From positions 1,178,001-1,242,000 of the forward strand of contig NZ_CP078093.1 of assembly GCF_019203185.1 (NCBI RefSeq): DNA of 64,000 bases, read 5' to 3'. Origin of the DNA: Crassaminicella indica (GTDB taxonomy: Bacteria > Bacillota > Clostridia > Peptostreptococcales > Thermotaleaceae). The notes beneath the pieces are model-generated. The model was not told where the DNA came from. It saw nothing but the letters and a program-made list of their open reading frames with translations, and ran no database searches. The translations under genes and the position numbers were made by a program. Positions 9,507 through 18,375 of the stretch are shown piece after piece. The stretch's first letter is position 1; every line of letters begins with the position of its first letter.

Positions 9507-11531
9507 TTATTTTTCATCATCGTATTCAAATTTGTGAATAGCAGTTTGTAATTCTTTGATAATCTCTTCTAAATCTTGTATAGTTTTTACCATACTTTCA
9601 ATAGCAGCAGTTTGTTCTTCTGTGGATGCTGCTACTTCTTCTGTATTTGCAGAGAATTGTTCTGTAATGCTGCCTACCTCGTTAATGTTTCTAGTAATGA
9701 TTTCTGATTTTTCATTGACAATTGCTATTTTTTGATTAGTTGTATACAAGCTATTCTTGGTAGCAGTAAATTTTTCAACAATGTTTTGGAATGAGTCTAA
9801 TACTTCTGCTAAAACAATTTTTCCTGCTTCGGCTTCATTACTTCCTTCTTCAATAGAATATAGTGCTTTTTTCGTATAATTTTGTATAGTGGTGATCAGA
9901 TCTTTAATATTGTCTGCTGAGTGCATTGATTCTTCTGCTAATTTTCTTATTTCTTCTGCTACTACTGCAAAACCTCTTCCTGCTTCCCCAGCTCTTGCTG
10001 CTTCAATAGATGCATTGAGTGCAAGTAAATTTGTTTGAGTAGCAATGTTGTTAATGATATCAACAATATTTCCTATTTCATTAGAGGTTGATTCTAATTG
10101 GTTGATGACATTGGAAGAAGAATTAACACTATTTCTAATTTTATCTATTTGTAGAGCCATGGCATCTATTTTTTCTTCACCAATTGATAAAATTGTATTG
10201 GTTTGGTCTGCCTGATCTACAACTTTTGTAATTTCAACTTTCACATCTTCTATATTTGTAACTACACTTTGAATACTTTCTGTTGCTTCGCTGATGGACA
10301 TAACTTGTTTTTCAGCACCTTCTGCAATGCTTTGGGTTGCACTTGCTATTTGTTCTGAAACATCTTCTACTTGTAAGGATACATCTACTAATTCTTTAGT
10401 ATCTGATAAAACAGATGTAGAGATGGTATTGATTTTACTGATCATTTCTTTTAAATTATCTATCATTTTATTAAAGCTATTTCCAAGAAGACCGATTTCG
10501 TCATTGGAATGTATATTTATTTTTTCAGTCAGATTTCCAGAAGAAGTTTTTTCAGCAAGATTTGATAAATGTTGTAATGGAGCAATGAGTCTTTTAACAA
10601 ATAAGATTAATAAAAAGCCTCCTATTAATAATGAAATCGTTGAGATAAATATTGATTTTTTAAGGATATCATTTTTTGTATGGTCGAGGTTTTTTAAGGA
10701 AAGTCCAACATTTATTGCTCCTATATGTTTGCCATTTTCATATATAGGGATTAATATATCATAAGAAAAAATGCCAGGCTTCCATTCGTATATATCACTA
10801 TATCTTTTTCCTTCTATCGCAGCATCTTTGCTACCTATATCGTCTAAAGTTTTTCCTATACGATTCTTTTCATTATGTGCTACAATTTTTAAATTTTTAT
10901 CGATGATACAAGCATATAGTATGTTTTCGTTTTTAGTGATTTCTTCAATAATCTTTTGAGTACCTATTTTATTTTTTAGTATATTTAATTGATCTGCTGA
11001 TATACCTACTTGTACAATACGATTACGATTTAAAGCTACTGCACCATATTTGAATAATTTACCTTTTTCATAATTGCTTTCTCTAATATTTTCCATCACT
11101 TCCCCTTCTCCTTTTTCAAATAAAGGAGATATACAATGGTTTTGAGGATAATTAGTATTTAAAAGAAGCTGGTTATTTGAATAGCGTATAGTTCTATTTG
11201 CATCAGCAATATTGATCTCAGAGATATTTAAATTAGTAACAACTTGCTGTAAATATTCATTAGAAATATTCTCTTTTTGCCCTACTAAATATGCGACAGT
11301 CCTAATTTTATCCTCTAATAATTTTTCTAGGAGTATTTCAGTTGTTTTGCTATTTTCTATTTCTTTTGCTATTTTTTTTGCTAAAAGTAAGCCATCTACT
11401 TGTAGCTGCTCTTGCATTTCTTTATTAACAGTATGTATGGATATAGTAGTAGTAAAGAAAACAATAACGACTAATATGCATAAGAATATGCTTGCAAATT
11501 TAAATTTGATAGATATATTTCTCTTTTTCAA
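9507..11531 (-). CDS. Methyl-accepting chemotaxis protein with extended Cache sensor
   Basis: A 674-residue chemoreceptor. TM1 ([20 protein letters not shown]) is followed by a roughly 250-residue extracellular region holding two Cache-like halves; the second, with [20 protein letters not shown] and [17 protein letters not shown], is very similar to the sensor of the neighbouring 7672-9354 protein. TM2 lies near 295-313, followed by HAMP ([20 protein letters not shown]) and the signalling tip [20 protein letters not shown]. The start codon is TTG with AGAGGAGG eight bases upstream. The first sensor half also has an HSP-like cysteine loop ([15 protein letters not shown]), not seen in the neighbour. 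It is divergent from the DUF2284 gene. Confidence 0.95.
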   Translation of the reverse strand: MKKRNISIKFKFASIFLCILVVIVFFTTTISIHTVNKEMQEQLQVDGLLLAKKIAKEIENSKTTEILLEKLLEDKIRTVAYLVGQKENISNEYLQQVVTNLNISEINIADANRTIRYSNNQLLLNTNYPQNHCISPLFEKGEGEVMENIRESNYEKGKLFKYGAVALNRNRIVQVGISADQLNILKNKIGTQKIIEEITKNENILYACIIDKNLKIVAHNEKNRIGKTLDDIGSKDAAIEGKRYSDIYEWKPGIFSYDILIPIYENGKHIGAINVGLSLKNLDHTKNDILKKSIFISTISLLIGGFLLILFVKRLIAPLQHLSNLAEKTSSGNLTEKINIHSNDEIGLLGNSFNKMIDNLKEMISKINTISTSVLSDTKELVDVSLQVEDVSEQIASATQSIAEGAEKQVMSISEATESIQSVVTNIEDVKVEITKVVDQADQTNTILSIGEEKIDAMALQIDKIRNSVNSSSNVINQLESTSNEIGNIVDIINNIATQTNLLALNASIEAARAGEAGRGFAVVAEEIRKLAEESMHSADNIKDLITTIQNYTKKALYSIEEGSNEAEAGKIVLAEVLDSFQNIVEKFTATKNSLYTTNQKIAIVNEKSEIITRNINEVGSITEQFSANTEEVAASTEEQTAAIESMVKTIQDLEEIIKELQTAIHKFEYDDEK

Positions 11532-11553
11532 ATTTTTAACCTCCTCTTTATAA

Positions 11554-11912
11554 TTTAAAGTTATTTTGTATTATAAAATATTTTTTAAGAGAATGATATA
11601 ATCCCAATAGCTATTTGTTTTTTTAAAATACAATTGTTATAAAAATCAAAGATTTTACGATGAATGCATGCTATGAAAATGCTGAATTTTATAGTGTTTA
11701 ATATATTAAGGAATATTTTTTAGTCATTGAGTCATTGAAGGTCACGCTCCTTTTGAGTTATAAGTAGTGAAACGTATGTAAAATACTTTATCGGATTATT
11801 ATTTTAACATAAATTTTATGAAATATAAGGAAAAAGCATGATGATAGGAGAGATAAAATTAATTTTATAGATTATTGTGATGAATGGTAGAATATAAAAT
11901 AGATATGATAAT
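11554..11912. other. Intergenic region without recognised genes
   Basis: About 360 AT-rich bases between divergent genes. I see short direct repeats (GTCATTGAGTCATTGA near 11723-11740) and several possible -10 boxes, but no RNA gene, no coding frame of useful length and no known riboswitch. Confidence 0.6.
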
Positions 11913-11928
11913 AGGGAGATGATTATTA

Positions 11929-12474
11929 GTGGATAGATTAAGAAAGCTAAAAGATTATATAAATAGTCAAGACATATATTTAGTAAAGGAGATACTTGTA
12001 GAAGTATTGCTTGTATCAAAAAAAGTAAGAGATATATGTATGAAAAATAAATGCGGTCAGTATCATAACAACTTCATGTGTCCTCCTTATGTAGGAGCTT
12101 TAGAAGACTTTGCTGATAGCTTGAAAATGTATACGAAGGGGTTTTTAATTTTGGTAAAGGATAAGATAGACGATCCTTTAGATTATAATTCTTTTTATAA
12201 ATCAGCAGATGTACTGCATGAAATAATGCTGGATATAGAACAGTATGGAAAAGAATTGGGATATGATAAAGCTTTTGCTTTCATAGGAGGTCACTGTAGA
12301 CTTTGTGAAATATGTGCTGCTAAGCTTGGAAAGGAAAGCTGTGTAGACACTAAAAGGGCTAGACCTTCTTTAGAAGCAGTAGGTGTAGATGTGATTGAAA
12401 CATGCAGCAAAGTAGGAATCAATATAGAATTTAAAAAAGATGAGGTTACATGGGTTGGATGTTTATTAATATAG
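11929..12474 (+). CDS. DUF2284 cysteine-rich putative metal-binding protein
   Basis: A 181-residue cytoplasmic protein with the DUF2284 cysteine pattern: CMKNKCGQY...MCPPY near residues 37-53, then GGHCRLCEICA near 121-131 and CVDTKRARPSLEAVGVDV near 139-156. These cysteines suggest an Fe-S or other metal centre. The family occurs widely in anaerobes as single genes and has no established biochemical role. The start is GTG at 11929 with AGGGAG ten bases upstream. It converges with the DAHP synthase gene, the two stops being about 18 bases apart with a hairpin between them. Confidence 0.88.
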   Translation: MDRLRKLKDYINSQDIYLVKEILVEVLLVSKKVRDICMKNKCGQYHNNFMCPPYVGALEDFADSLKMYTKGFLILVKDKIDDPLDYNSFYKSADVLHEIMLDIEQYGKELGYDKAFAFIGGHCRLCEICAAKLGKESCVDTKRARPSLEAVGVDVIETCSKVGINIEFKKDEVTWVGCLLI

Positions 12475-12494
12475 GGACAGATGATCTGTCCCTA
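12472..12494. terminator. Hairpin between convergent genes (possible bidirectional terminator)
   Basis: TAGGGACAGA and TCTGTCCCTA form a perfect 10-bp stem around TGA. There is no T-run, so rho-independent termination is only possible. The stem covers the stop codons of both neighbours. Confidence 0.45.
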
Positions 12495-13268
12495 ATGGAT
12501 TTCTTCAAATAACTTTTGATATTGTTCAATAGTCAATGATTGATGTCCATCACTTAATGCTTTTTCTGGGTTTGGATGCACTTCAATCATTAGTCCATCA
12601 GCACCACAAGCAAGGGCTGCTTTTGACATTGGATTTATTAGTTCTCTTATACCTGTTCCATGACTTGGGTCAACGATTACAGGCAGTCCTGTTTCTTTTT
12701 TCATTATTGGAACAGCAGCTAAATCTAATGTGTTTCTTGTATAGTTTTCAAAGGTTCGGATACCTCGTTCACAGAGAATAATATTTTTATTACCATATGC
12801 TGCAATATATTCTGCTGCCATGACCCATTCTTTGATGGTAGCACTCATGCCTCTTTTTAGAAGAATAGGCTTTTGGATATTTCCTAAAGCTTTTAGCAGA
12901 GAGTAATTATACATATTTCTAGAACCGATTTGAATAATATCAGCATATTCTAAAACTATATTCATATTTTTTTCATCCATAAGCTCTGTAATGATGGGAA
13001 GACCTGCTGCATCTCCTGCTTCTCTTAAATATTTTAATCCCTCTATTTCAAGTCCCTGAAAATCATAAGGACTTGTTCTAGGCTTAAAAACTCCTCCTCT
13101 TAGGATATGGATACCTACTTCCTTTAGTCTTAGGGCTGTTTCTAGTATTTGCTCTCTTGATTCTACAGAACATGGTCCTGCAATGAAAATAGGAGGATTA
13201 TCTGTCCCAATTTTTAAATTGCCAATAGAAATAGTGATTGCTTCGCCAGTTAAAACTTTTTTATTCAT
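12492..13268 (-). CDS. aroF: 3-deoxy-7-phosphoheptulonate (DAHP) synthase, short type I-beta form
   Basis: About 258 residues. It joins phosphoenolpyruvate and erythrose 4-phosphate, the first step of the shikimate pathway. Motifs: FIAGPCSVES (residues 27-36), RGGVFKPRTSPYDFQG (57-72), QIGSRNMYNY, LLKRGMSATIKEW, CERGIRTFENYTRNTLD and IVDPSHGTG near 213. This is the bare catalytic barrel; the N-terminal ferredoxin-like or ACT regulatory domain found in feedback-controlled relatives is missing. The start at 13268 (ATG) has AGGAAGG seven bases upstream; a TTG at 13274 is also in frame but too close to it. It is the last gene of the folate/pABA operon and overlaps the folK stop, so it probably supplies chorismate for p-aminobenzoate. 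KdsA-type activity is unlikely given the motifs and context. Confidence 0.93.
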   Translation of the reverse strand: MNKKVLTGEAITISIGNLKIGTDNPPIFIAGPCSVESREQILETALRLKEVGIHILRGGVFKPRTSPYDFQGLEIEGLKYLREAGDAAGLPIITELMDEKNMNIVLEYADIIQIGSRNMYNYSLLKALGNIQKPILLKRGMSATIKEWVMAAEYIAAYGNKNIILCERGIRTFENYTRNTLDLAAVPIMKKETGLPVIVDPSHGTGIRELINPMSKAALACGADGLMIEVHPNPEKALSDGHQSLTIEQYQKLFEEIH

Positions 13269-13743
13269 ATTCAACCTTCCTAACTTCTTCTTCTTTGAGT
13301 TTATTTACAATGTCTTTGATTTTTGTGTGATTAATAGTGAGATCTTTATTGATTTCATAAAGAGGGATCATAACAAAGGCTCTTTCATGCATTCTAGGAT
13401 GAGGTATGATTAAATTTTCATCATTAGATGAAAAACCTTCATAAAGCAATAGATCTACATCTATTGTTCTCGGACCCCATCTGATAATTCTTTTTCTTTT
13501 CAATATTTTTTCAATATGCTGACAGTAGGATAATAGTTTATATGGATCTAAATTAGTAACAATTTCAAGGACTATATTTAAAAACCAATCTTGATCTGTA
13601 TAGCCTACGGGTGCTGTTTCATAGAAAGATGATATATTTAAAACTTTAATATCTGGGTGTTCTTTTAACAATTGTACGGATTTTTTTATATTTTCTTTTT
13701 TATTTCCCATATTGCTGCCGATTCCAAGATATGCTCTATTCAT
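13261..13743 (-). CDS. folK: 2-amino-4-hydroxy-6-hydroxymethyldihydropteridine pyrophosphokinase
   Basis: This 160-residue enzyme transfers pyrophosphate from ATP to 6-hydroxymethyl-dihydropterin. Signatures: YLGIGSNMGNKKENI at the N-terminus, SSFYETAPVGYTDQDWFLNIV near residues 38-58, and the family motif RWGPRTIDVDLLLY followed by IPHPRMHERAFVMIPL. The length is normal for single-domain HPPK. GGAG lies 8 bases before the ATG. The start overlaps the folB stop by 8 bases, and the stop overlaps the DAHP synthase start. Confidence 0.97.
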   Translation of the reverse strand: MNRAYLGIGSNMGNKKENIKKSVQLLKEHPDIKVLNISSFYETAPVGYTDQDWFLNIVLEIVTNLDPYKLLSYCQHIEKILKRKRIIRWGPRTIDVDLLLYEGFSSNDENLIIPHPRMHERAFVMIPLYEINKDLTINHTKIKDIVNKLKEEEVRKVEYE

Positions 13744-14101
13744 TTCGCTTTCTCCTTATCTCTACACCAAAATAGTCAAATATGCCCGGTACAGGTGCTT
13801 CAGGTTTTTTGATGATAACGTTGATTTCTTGTACTAATGGGAAAGCTTTGAGAATTTCACCTGCAATATTTTCTGCTAATGCTTCAATGAGGTGAAATTT
13901 TTTATTTGTTACAATATCTCTTATAAGTGAATAGGCTTCTCCGTAGTGAACTGTATCCTTTACATTATCTGTCATGCCTGCTTTTTTCAGTTCCACGTAT
14001 AATTCTATATCTATAAAGAATTTTTGACCAAGTATATTTTCTTCATGCATTGCACCGTGATAGCCGTAAAAGCTTAAATTTTTCATTATTATTTTATCCA
14101 T
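13736..14101 (-). CDS. folB: Dihydroneopterin aldolase
   Basis: This 121-residue enzyme converts dihydroneopterin to 6-hydroxymethyl-dihydropterin and glycolaldehyde. Visible features are the N-terminal NLSFYGYHGAMHEENILGQKF region with catalytic Tyr and His, VHYGEAYSLIRDIV, LIEALAENIAGEIL with the substrate-anchoring Glu, and the C-terminal KKPEAPVPGIFDYFGVEI. It overlaps folP by 13 bases and folK by 8 bases, indicating tight translational coupling. GAGGT precedes the ATG. Confidence 0.96.
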   Translation of the reverse strand: MDKIIMKNLSFYGYHGAMHEENILGQKFFIDIELYVELKKAGMTDNVKDTVHYGEAYSLIRDIVTNKKFHLIEALAENIAGEILKAFPLVQEINVIIKKPEAPVPGIFDYFGVEIRRKRNE

Positions 14102-14946
14102 GGCGTATTACCTCTAACAATAGCATCAGCAACCTTTACTGCTCTAATATTCTCTTTTACATCATGAACTCTCAAAATATCCATTCCGTGCATAATGCCT
14201 ATGACAGATGTTGCGATAGTTCCTTCTACCCTTTCATTTGCTGGCAGGTCTAGTATTTTTCCAATCATGGATTTTCTAGAGGTGCCTAAAAGAATAGGGT
14301 AGCCAAGATCATTTAATTCATGCAGTCTTGACATGACATGGATATTTTGCTCTGGAGTTTTTCCAAAGCCTATTCCTGGATCTAGAATAATATTTTCTTT
14401 TTTTATACCTGCATCAAGGGCAATATCAATAGATTTTTTAAGGAATACTTTTATATTTTCCATAATATCTCCATCATATTCTGTACCTATTTGATTATGC
14501 ATAATCACAATAGGAACCTGATATTTTGATACGACCTTTGCCATTTGTGGATCCTTTTGAAGCCCCCAAACGTCATTGATCATATGAGCACCCATCTCTA
14601 ATACTTTTTCAGCTACAGCTGCTTTGGTAGTATCTACTGATATAGGAGCATTGATTTCTTTTATGAGCCTTTTGACAACAGGAAGTACTCTAGTTATTTC
14701 TTCTTCAGCAGATACTTCAGTATGTCCTGGTCTTGTAGATTCTCCACCGATGTCAATAATATCTGCCCCCTCTTTGATCATTTCCTTTGCATGATGTACT
14801 GCCTTTTCTATATCTATAAACTTTCCACCATCAGAAAAGGAATCTGGTGTTACGTTTAAAATTCCCATTATATAGGTTCTACTTCCTAAATTTAATGTAT
14901 ATTCTTTAGCTTTTATATCAACTTTCCTTGAAAAATCATAGTACAT
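14089..14946 (-). CDS. folP: Dihydropteroate synthase
   Basis: This 285-residue enzyme condenses p-aminobenzoate with 6-hydroxymethyl-dihydropterin pyrophosphate. Motifs: MGILNVTPDSFSDGGKF near residues 28-44 (DHPS signature 1), DIIDIGGESTRPG near 62-74 (signature 2), PISVDTTKAAVAEK, MINDVWGL, ILDPGIGFGKTPEQN and GTSRKSMIGKIL. It acts in the cytoplasm and is the target of sulfonamides. A GGGGGGGA box precedes the ATG. It sits in the middle of the operon between folE and folB. Confidence 0.97.
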   Translation of the reverse strand: MYYDFSRKVDIKAKEYTLNLGSRTYIMGILNVTPDSFSDGGKFIDIEKAVHHAKEMIKEGADIIDIGGESTRPGHTEVSAEEEITRVLPVVKRLIKEINAPISVDTTKAAVAEKVLEMGAHMINDVWGLQKDPQMAKVVSKYQVPIVIMHNQIGTEYDGDIMENIKVFLKKSIDIALDAGIKKENIILDPGIGFGKTPEQNIHVMSRLHELNDLGYPILLGTSRKSMIGKILDLPANERVEGTIATSVIGIMHGMDILRVHDVKENIRAVKVADAIVRGNTPWIK

Positions 14947-14967
14947 TATTTTCCCCCCCTAAAAACC

Positions 14968-15528
14968 TTAAAATTTAATGAGTGCCATGGCTTCTGCTCT
15001 AGCTTTTGCATCCTTTTGGAACAATCCTCTTACAGCAGAGGTAATAGTTTTAGAGCCAGGTTTTTTGACACCTCTCATTGTCATGCACATATGTTCTGCT
15101 TCAACTACTACGATGACACCGTAAGGTTCTAGCTTTTCTACTAGTGCATCTGCAATAGAGGTAGTGAGTCTTTCTTGAAGCTGAGGCCTTTTTGAAATAG
15201 TTTCTACAACTCTTGCAAGCTTGCTAAGTCCTGTAAGTTTACCATTCTTAGGAAGATATCCAACATGAGCTTTTCCAAAGAATGGAACTAAGTGGTGTTC
15301 ACATACAGAATAAAAAGGAATGTCCTTTACTAAAACGAATTCTTCATGCTTTTCTTCTTGGAAAAATATTTCTAAATGTTTTTTTGGATCTTCTTTAAGT
15401 CCTGAAAAAATTTCTTCATACATATTTGCAATCCTTTTAGGTGTATCTTTTAAGCCTTCTCGATCTGGGTTCTCGCCGATGGCTTCTAATATATCTTTTA
15501 TGGCTTTTTCTATTTTTGGCTTGTCCAT
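14968..15528 (-). CDS. folE: GTP cyclohydrolase I
   Basis: This 186-residue zinc enzyme opens the GTP ring to give dihydroneopterin triphosphate, the first folate step. Motifs: [20 protein letters not shown] near residues 18-37, [23 protein letters not shown] near 71-93 with zinc-binding Cys and His, and [20 protein letters not shown] near 140-159 with the second Cys. It is the type IA (FolE1) enzyme. RBS GAGGAATT. A 21-base gap to folP and a 46-base gap from pabC fit one transcript. Confidence 0.97.
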   Translation of the reverse strand: MDKPKIEKAIKDILEAIGENPDREGLKDTPKRIANMYEEIFSGLKEDPKKHLEIFFQEEKHEEFVLVKDIPFYSVCEHHLVPFFGKAHVGYLPKNGKLTGLSKLARVVETISKRPQLQERLTTSIADALVEKLEPYGVIVVVEAEHMCMTMRGVKKPGSKTITSAVRGLFQKDAKARAEAMALIKF

Positions 15529-15574
15529 TTTAATTCCTCTTTTCTTATATTTTTATGGATAAAATATAATAGTC

Positions 15575-16390
15575 TTATAAAGTATCATAATAGAAATGAT
15601 GAAAATTTTCCATCAATAAATGGGTTGTAGTGCATTTATCTAAATCAAAGGTTTTATCTTCTAATTGAGCTACGGGCATTAAATCCATTAAAGAATTTGT
15701 TAGAAAAATTTCATCTGCATTATATAAAGCTTCTTTTGTAAATGTACCAATTTTTAATTGTAAATCAAGCGCATAAATCAATTTAATGATTTGCTTTCTC
15801 ATGATTCCAGGCAAAATACCACATTGGATAGAAGGCGTATAGATAATTTTATCTTTTACAAAAAATATATTTGTACAGCTGCCTTCACTTAAAAATTCAT
15901 CAGTATTTAGAAATATAGCTTCGTCATAGCCATTTTTTAGAGCTTCTTTCTTCGCTAATATGTTTTCTAAATAGTTGTTTGATTTTATATAAGTTAGTTT
16001 AGAGTATGGATTTTTCTTTGCAGCTGCAAAGGAAACCATAAATCCTTTTTTATAGCTTTCTTTACTGTACGTATTTTCTCGAGTAGTAATCAATAAATCA
16101 TATCCAGTTTTATTTTTTGCATAAATAATTTTTACTACTCCAAATAATAAGTTATTAAAATGAATGAGTTGATATGTATATGCTTTTATAAGCTTTAAAT
16201 CATAGTGTAGCTTAATGTTTAATTCCTTGCAACCATTTTCGAGACGGTTAATATGTTCATCTATAAAGTAAATTTTTCCATTATGAACCTTTAATGTTTC
16301 AAAGAGTCCATAACCATACTGAAATCCTTCATCGAAAGGGAGTAAAGCTTCTTGAGCCTTTAATAATTTGCCATTGAATGAAATATACAT
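15575..16390 (-). CDS. pabC: 4-amino-4-deoxychorismate lyase (class IV aminotransferase fold)
   Basis: A 271-residue pyridoxal-phosphate protein. It contains LPFDEGFQYGYGLFETLKVHNG near residues 17-38, TYIKSNNYLENILAKKEA near 133-150, where the internal lysine is the likely PLP Schiff-base residue, and DEAIFLNTDEFLSEGSCTNIFFV near 156-178. The fold is shared with branched-chain and D-amino-acid aminotransferases. Its position directly after pabAB and before folE makes aminodeoxychorismate lyase, which releases pyruvate and p-aminobenzoate, the best call. GGGAGGG lies before the ATG. Confidence 0.9.
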   Translation of the reverse strand: MYISFNGKLLKAQEALLPFDEGFQYGYGLFETLKVHNGKIYFIDEHINRLENGCKELNIKLHYDLKLIKAYTYQLIHFNNLLFGVVKIIYAKNKTGYDLLITTRENTYSKESYKKGFMVSFAAAKKNPYSKLTYIKSNNYLENILAKKEALKNGYDEAIFLNTDEFLSEGSCTNIFFVKDKIIYTPSIQCGILPGIMRKQIIKLIYALDLQLKIGTFTKEALYNADEIFLTNSLMDLMPVAQLEDKTFDLDKCTTTHLLMENFHHFYYDTL

Positions 16391-16402
16391 AGATTCCCTC
16401 CC

Positions 16403-17767
16403 TTATCCTTCTAAAGCTTTTATTAGTGCTTTTGCTTTGTGAAGTGTTTCTTCGTATTCTAAATTTGCATCAGAATCCCAAACAATGCCGCCTCCTGCTT
16501 GAAAGTAAGCTGTATTATTTTTACAAAGCATAGTTCTTATGACTATGTTTAAATCTATATCTCCATTAAAGCCAATATAACCAATGGAGCCTGTATAGAT
16601 ATTTCTTTGAGTAGGCTCTAGCTCATCAATGATTTGCATAGCTCGTATTTTAGGGGCTCCTGTAATAGAACCACCCGGAAAAGCTGATTTAATACAGTCT
16701 ATTATGTCATACTCATCCTTTATTTCTCCTATTATAGTAGAAACGAGGTGATAAACGGTTGGATAAGCTTCTAAATGAAATAACTCTGTTACCTTTACCG
16801 AATTTGTTTTTGAAATTTTGCTCAAATCATTTCTTTCTAGGTCTACGATCATTAAAAGCTCAGCTTTGTCTTTTTCGCTAGATAAAAGTGTTTCTTTGTT
16901 TTTTGTATCTTCTATAAGGCTTTTTCCTCTTGGGATAGTTCCTTTGATAGGTCTTGTTTCGATGATATTTCCTTTTATTTTTATAAATCTTTCAGGAGAA
17001 CTAGACACAATATGAAAATCACCATAATCTAAAAAACTTGCAAATGGTGCAGGATTGATCTCTCGAAGACGTTTATATATGGAAATAGGATGTTCATAAA
17101 TACTGCATGAAAATCTTTGAGTTAAATTTGCTTGATAGATGTCTCCTGACTGAATATAATCTTTGATTTTATGTATAGCTTTTAGGTAATCTTCTTTTTT
17201 AAAATTAGATTGTAATGATAAAGCCTTTTTTTCTTTAGAGCTTTCTATTTTGGGCAAAGCTTTGCTTTTGATAATATTTTCAATATCTGATATTATTTTT
17301 TCTGCATTATCCTTTATCCCTAAAGCAGCAATAGATACTTCATCGGTTTGATGGTTGATAATAATGATGCCATCATAAAAACATAAAAAACAGTCTGGGA
17401 TATTTACATCATCTACAGCAGTTCTAGGAAGCTTTTCTATGTGATGGCACAAATCGTAGCTGAAGTACCCTACAGCACCACCTAAAAAAGGAAGCTCGGT
17501 TTGATAATCCATTTTATATAAGGAAAAAAGCTCTTTAAGCTTTTCAAACGGATTTCCTGTATAAGTTTTTGTATTATGTTTTTTTGTAATAGTGATTTTT
17601 GTATTTTTACTTTGAAATATTAAAAAAGGATCAAAACCGATAAAAGAATATTTCCCCAATTTCTCATGATCCATGCCGCTATCTAAAAAGAAGCTGTATT
17701 GCTTGTCTTTAAAAAGCGTATATAATTCAAAGCTGTCATATGAAGTATTTATTTTTTTAATAAGCAT
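16403..17767 (-). CDS. pabB: Aminodeoxychorismate synthase component I
   Basis: A 454-residue chorismate-binding enzyme. The N-terminal half has LDSGMDHEKLGKYSFIGFDP and FLGGAVGYFSYDL; the C-terminal catalytic half has YIQSGDIYQANLTQRF near 206-221, SSSPERFI, TRPIKGTIPRGKS, ELLMIVDLERNDLSKI and FPGGSITGAPKIRAMQIIDELE. With PabA it converts chorismate and glutamine to 4-amino-4-deoxychorismate. Anthranilate synthase (TrpE) is related, but PIKGTIPRG, the pabC/fol context and the absence of trp genes favour PabB. It overlaps the pabA stop by 11 bases. Confidence 0.93.
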   Translation of the reverse strand: MLIKKINTSYDSFELYTLFKDKQYSFFLDSGMDHEKLGKYSFIGFDPFLIFQSKNTKITITKKHNTKTYTGNPFEKLKELFSLYKMDYQTELPFLGGAVGYFSYDLCHHIEKLPRTAVDDVNIPDCFLCFYDGIIIINHQTDEVSIAALGIKDNAEKIISDIENIIKSKALPKIESSKEKKALSLQSNFKKEDYLKAIHKIKDYIQSGDIYQANLTQRFSCSIYEHPISIYKRLREINPAPFASFLDYGDFHIVSSSPERFIKIKGNIIETRPIKGTIPRGKSLIEDTKNKETLLSSEKDKAELLMIVDLERNDLSKISKTNSVKVTELFHLEAYPTVYHLVSTIIGEIKDEYDIIDCIKSAFPGGSITGAPKIRAMQIIDELEPTQRNIYTGSIGYIGFNGDIDLNIVIRTMLCKNNTAYFQAGGGIVWDSDANLEYEETLHKAKALIKALEG

Positions 17768-18350
17768 TACAACACCTACTTTTTTTGGCTTCTATTAAGA
17801 AGTTTTCTAAAATTTCCATTCCTTTTTCTGTTAGAATTGCTTCAGGATGAAATTGAACCCCTTCTATAAGATAATTTTTATGCTTGATTCCCATAATTTC
17901 TCCATCACAAGTCAAAGCAGTAATCTCAAAGCAGTCTGGAATACTTTCTCTTTCTATGACAAGGGAATGGTATCTTGTTACTTTTAAAGGATTTGGAAGG
18001 TTTTTAAATACGCCTTTATTAATATGCTTTATAGGATGAACTTTTCCGTGAACAGGTTCTTTTGCTTTGATGATTTTTGCGCCAAATACTTGTCCGATAG
18101 TCTGATGGCCTAAACATATTCCTAAGATAGGAATTTTTCCTTTAAAGGTTGCTACGACATTTTTACAGATACCTGCTTCGTTTGGCGTACAAGGACCTGG
18201 AGATAGAACAATCATTGCTGGATCTAAGCTTTCTATTTTCTCTAAGGAAATAGCATCATTTCTATATACAATAACTTTTTCATTTAAGCATTCTAAATAT
18301 TGTACAAGATTATAGGTGAAGGAATCGTAATTATCAATCATCAGTATCAA
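17757..18350 (-). CDS. pabA: Aminodeoxychorismate/anthranilate synthase glutamine amidotransferase
   Basis: A 197-residue class I glutamine amidotransferase. It has MIDNYDSFTYNLVQYL at the N-terminus, PGPCTPNEAG, the catalytic Cys in GICLGHQTIGQ (residues 77-87) and the His-Glu pair in VQFHPEAIL near 167. It provides ammonia to PabB. The gene may also serve TrpE elsewhere in the genome, as in Bacillus. The start is TTG with AAGGAG eight bases upstream; an internal ATG three codons later is less well placed. Confidence 0.93.
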   Translation of the reverse strand: MILMIDNYDSFTYNLVQYLECLNEKVIVYRNDAISLEKIESLDPAMIVLSPGPCTPNEAGICKNVVATFKGKIPILGICLGHQTIGQVFGAKIIKAKEPVHGKVHPIKHINKGVFKNLPNPLKVTRYHSLVIERESIPDCFEITALTCDGEIMGIKHKNYLIEGVQFHPEAILTEKGMEILENFLIEAKKSRCCNAY

Positions 18351-18375
18351 GTAAAAAACTCCTTTCTTATGATAT

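Noticed and set aside
7726-11553. Plus-strand open frames opposite the two minus-strand chemoreceptors (for example 7934-8461, 10294-10764)
   Set aside because: They are antisense shadows with low-complexity Ser/Phe/Cys-rich products and no RBS; the minus-strand genes have complete chemoreceptor domains.
16403-18350. Calling the pair TrpE/TrpG (anthranilate synthase)
   Set aside because: Neighbouring pabC and fol genes and the absence of trp genes favour aminodeoxychorismate synthase, although the PabA subunit may be shared.
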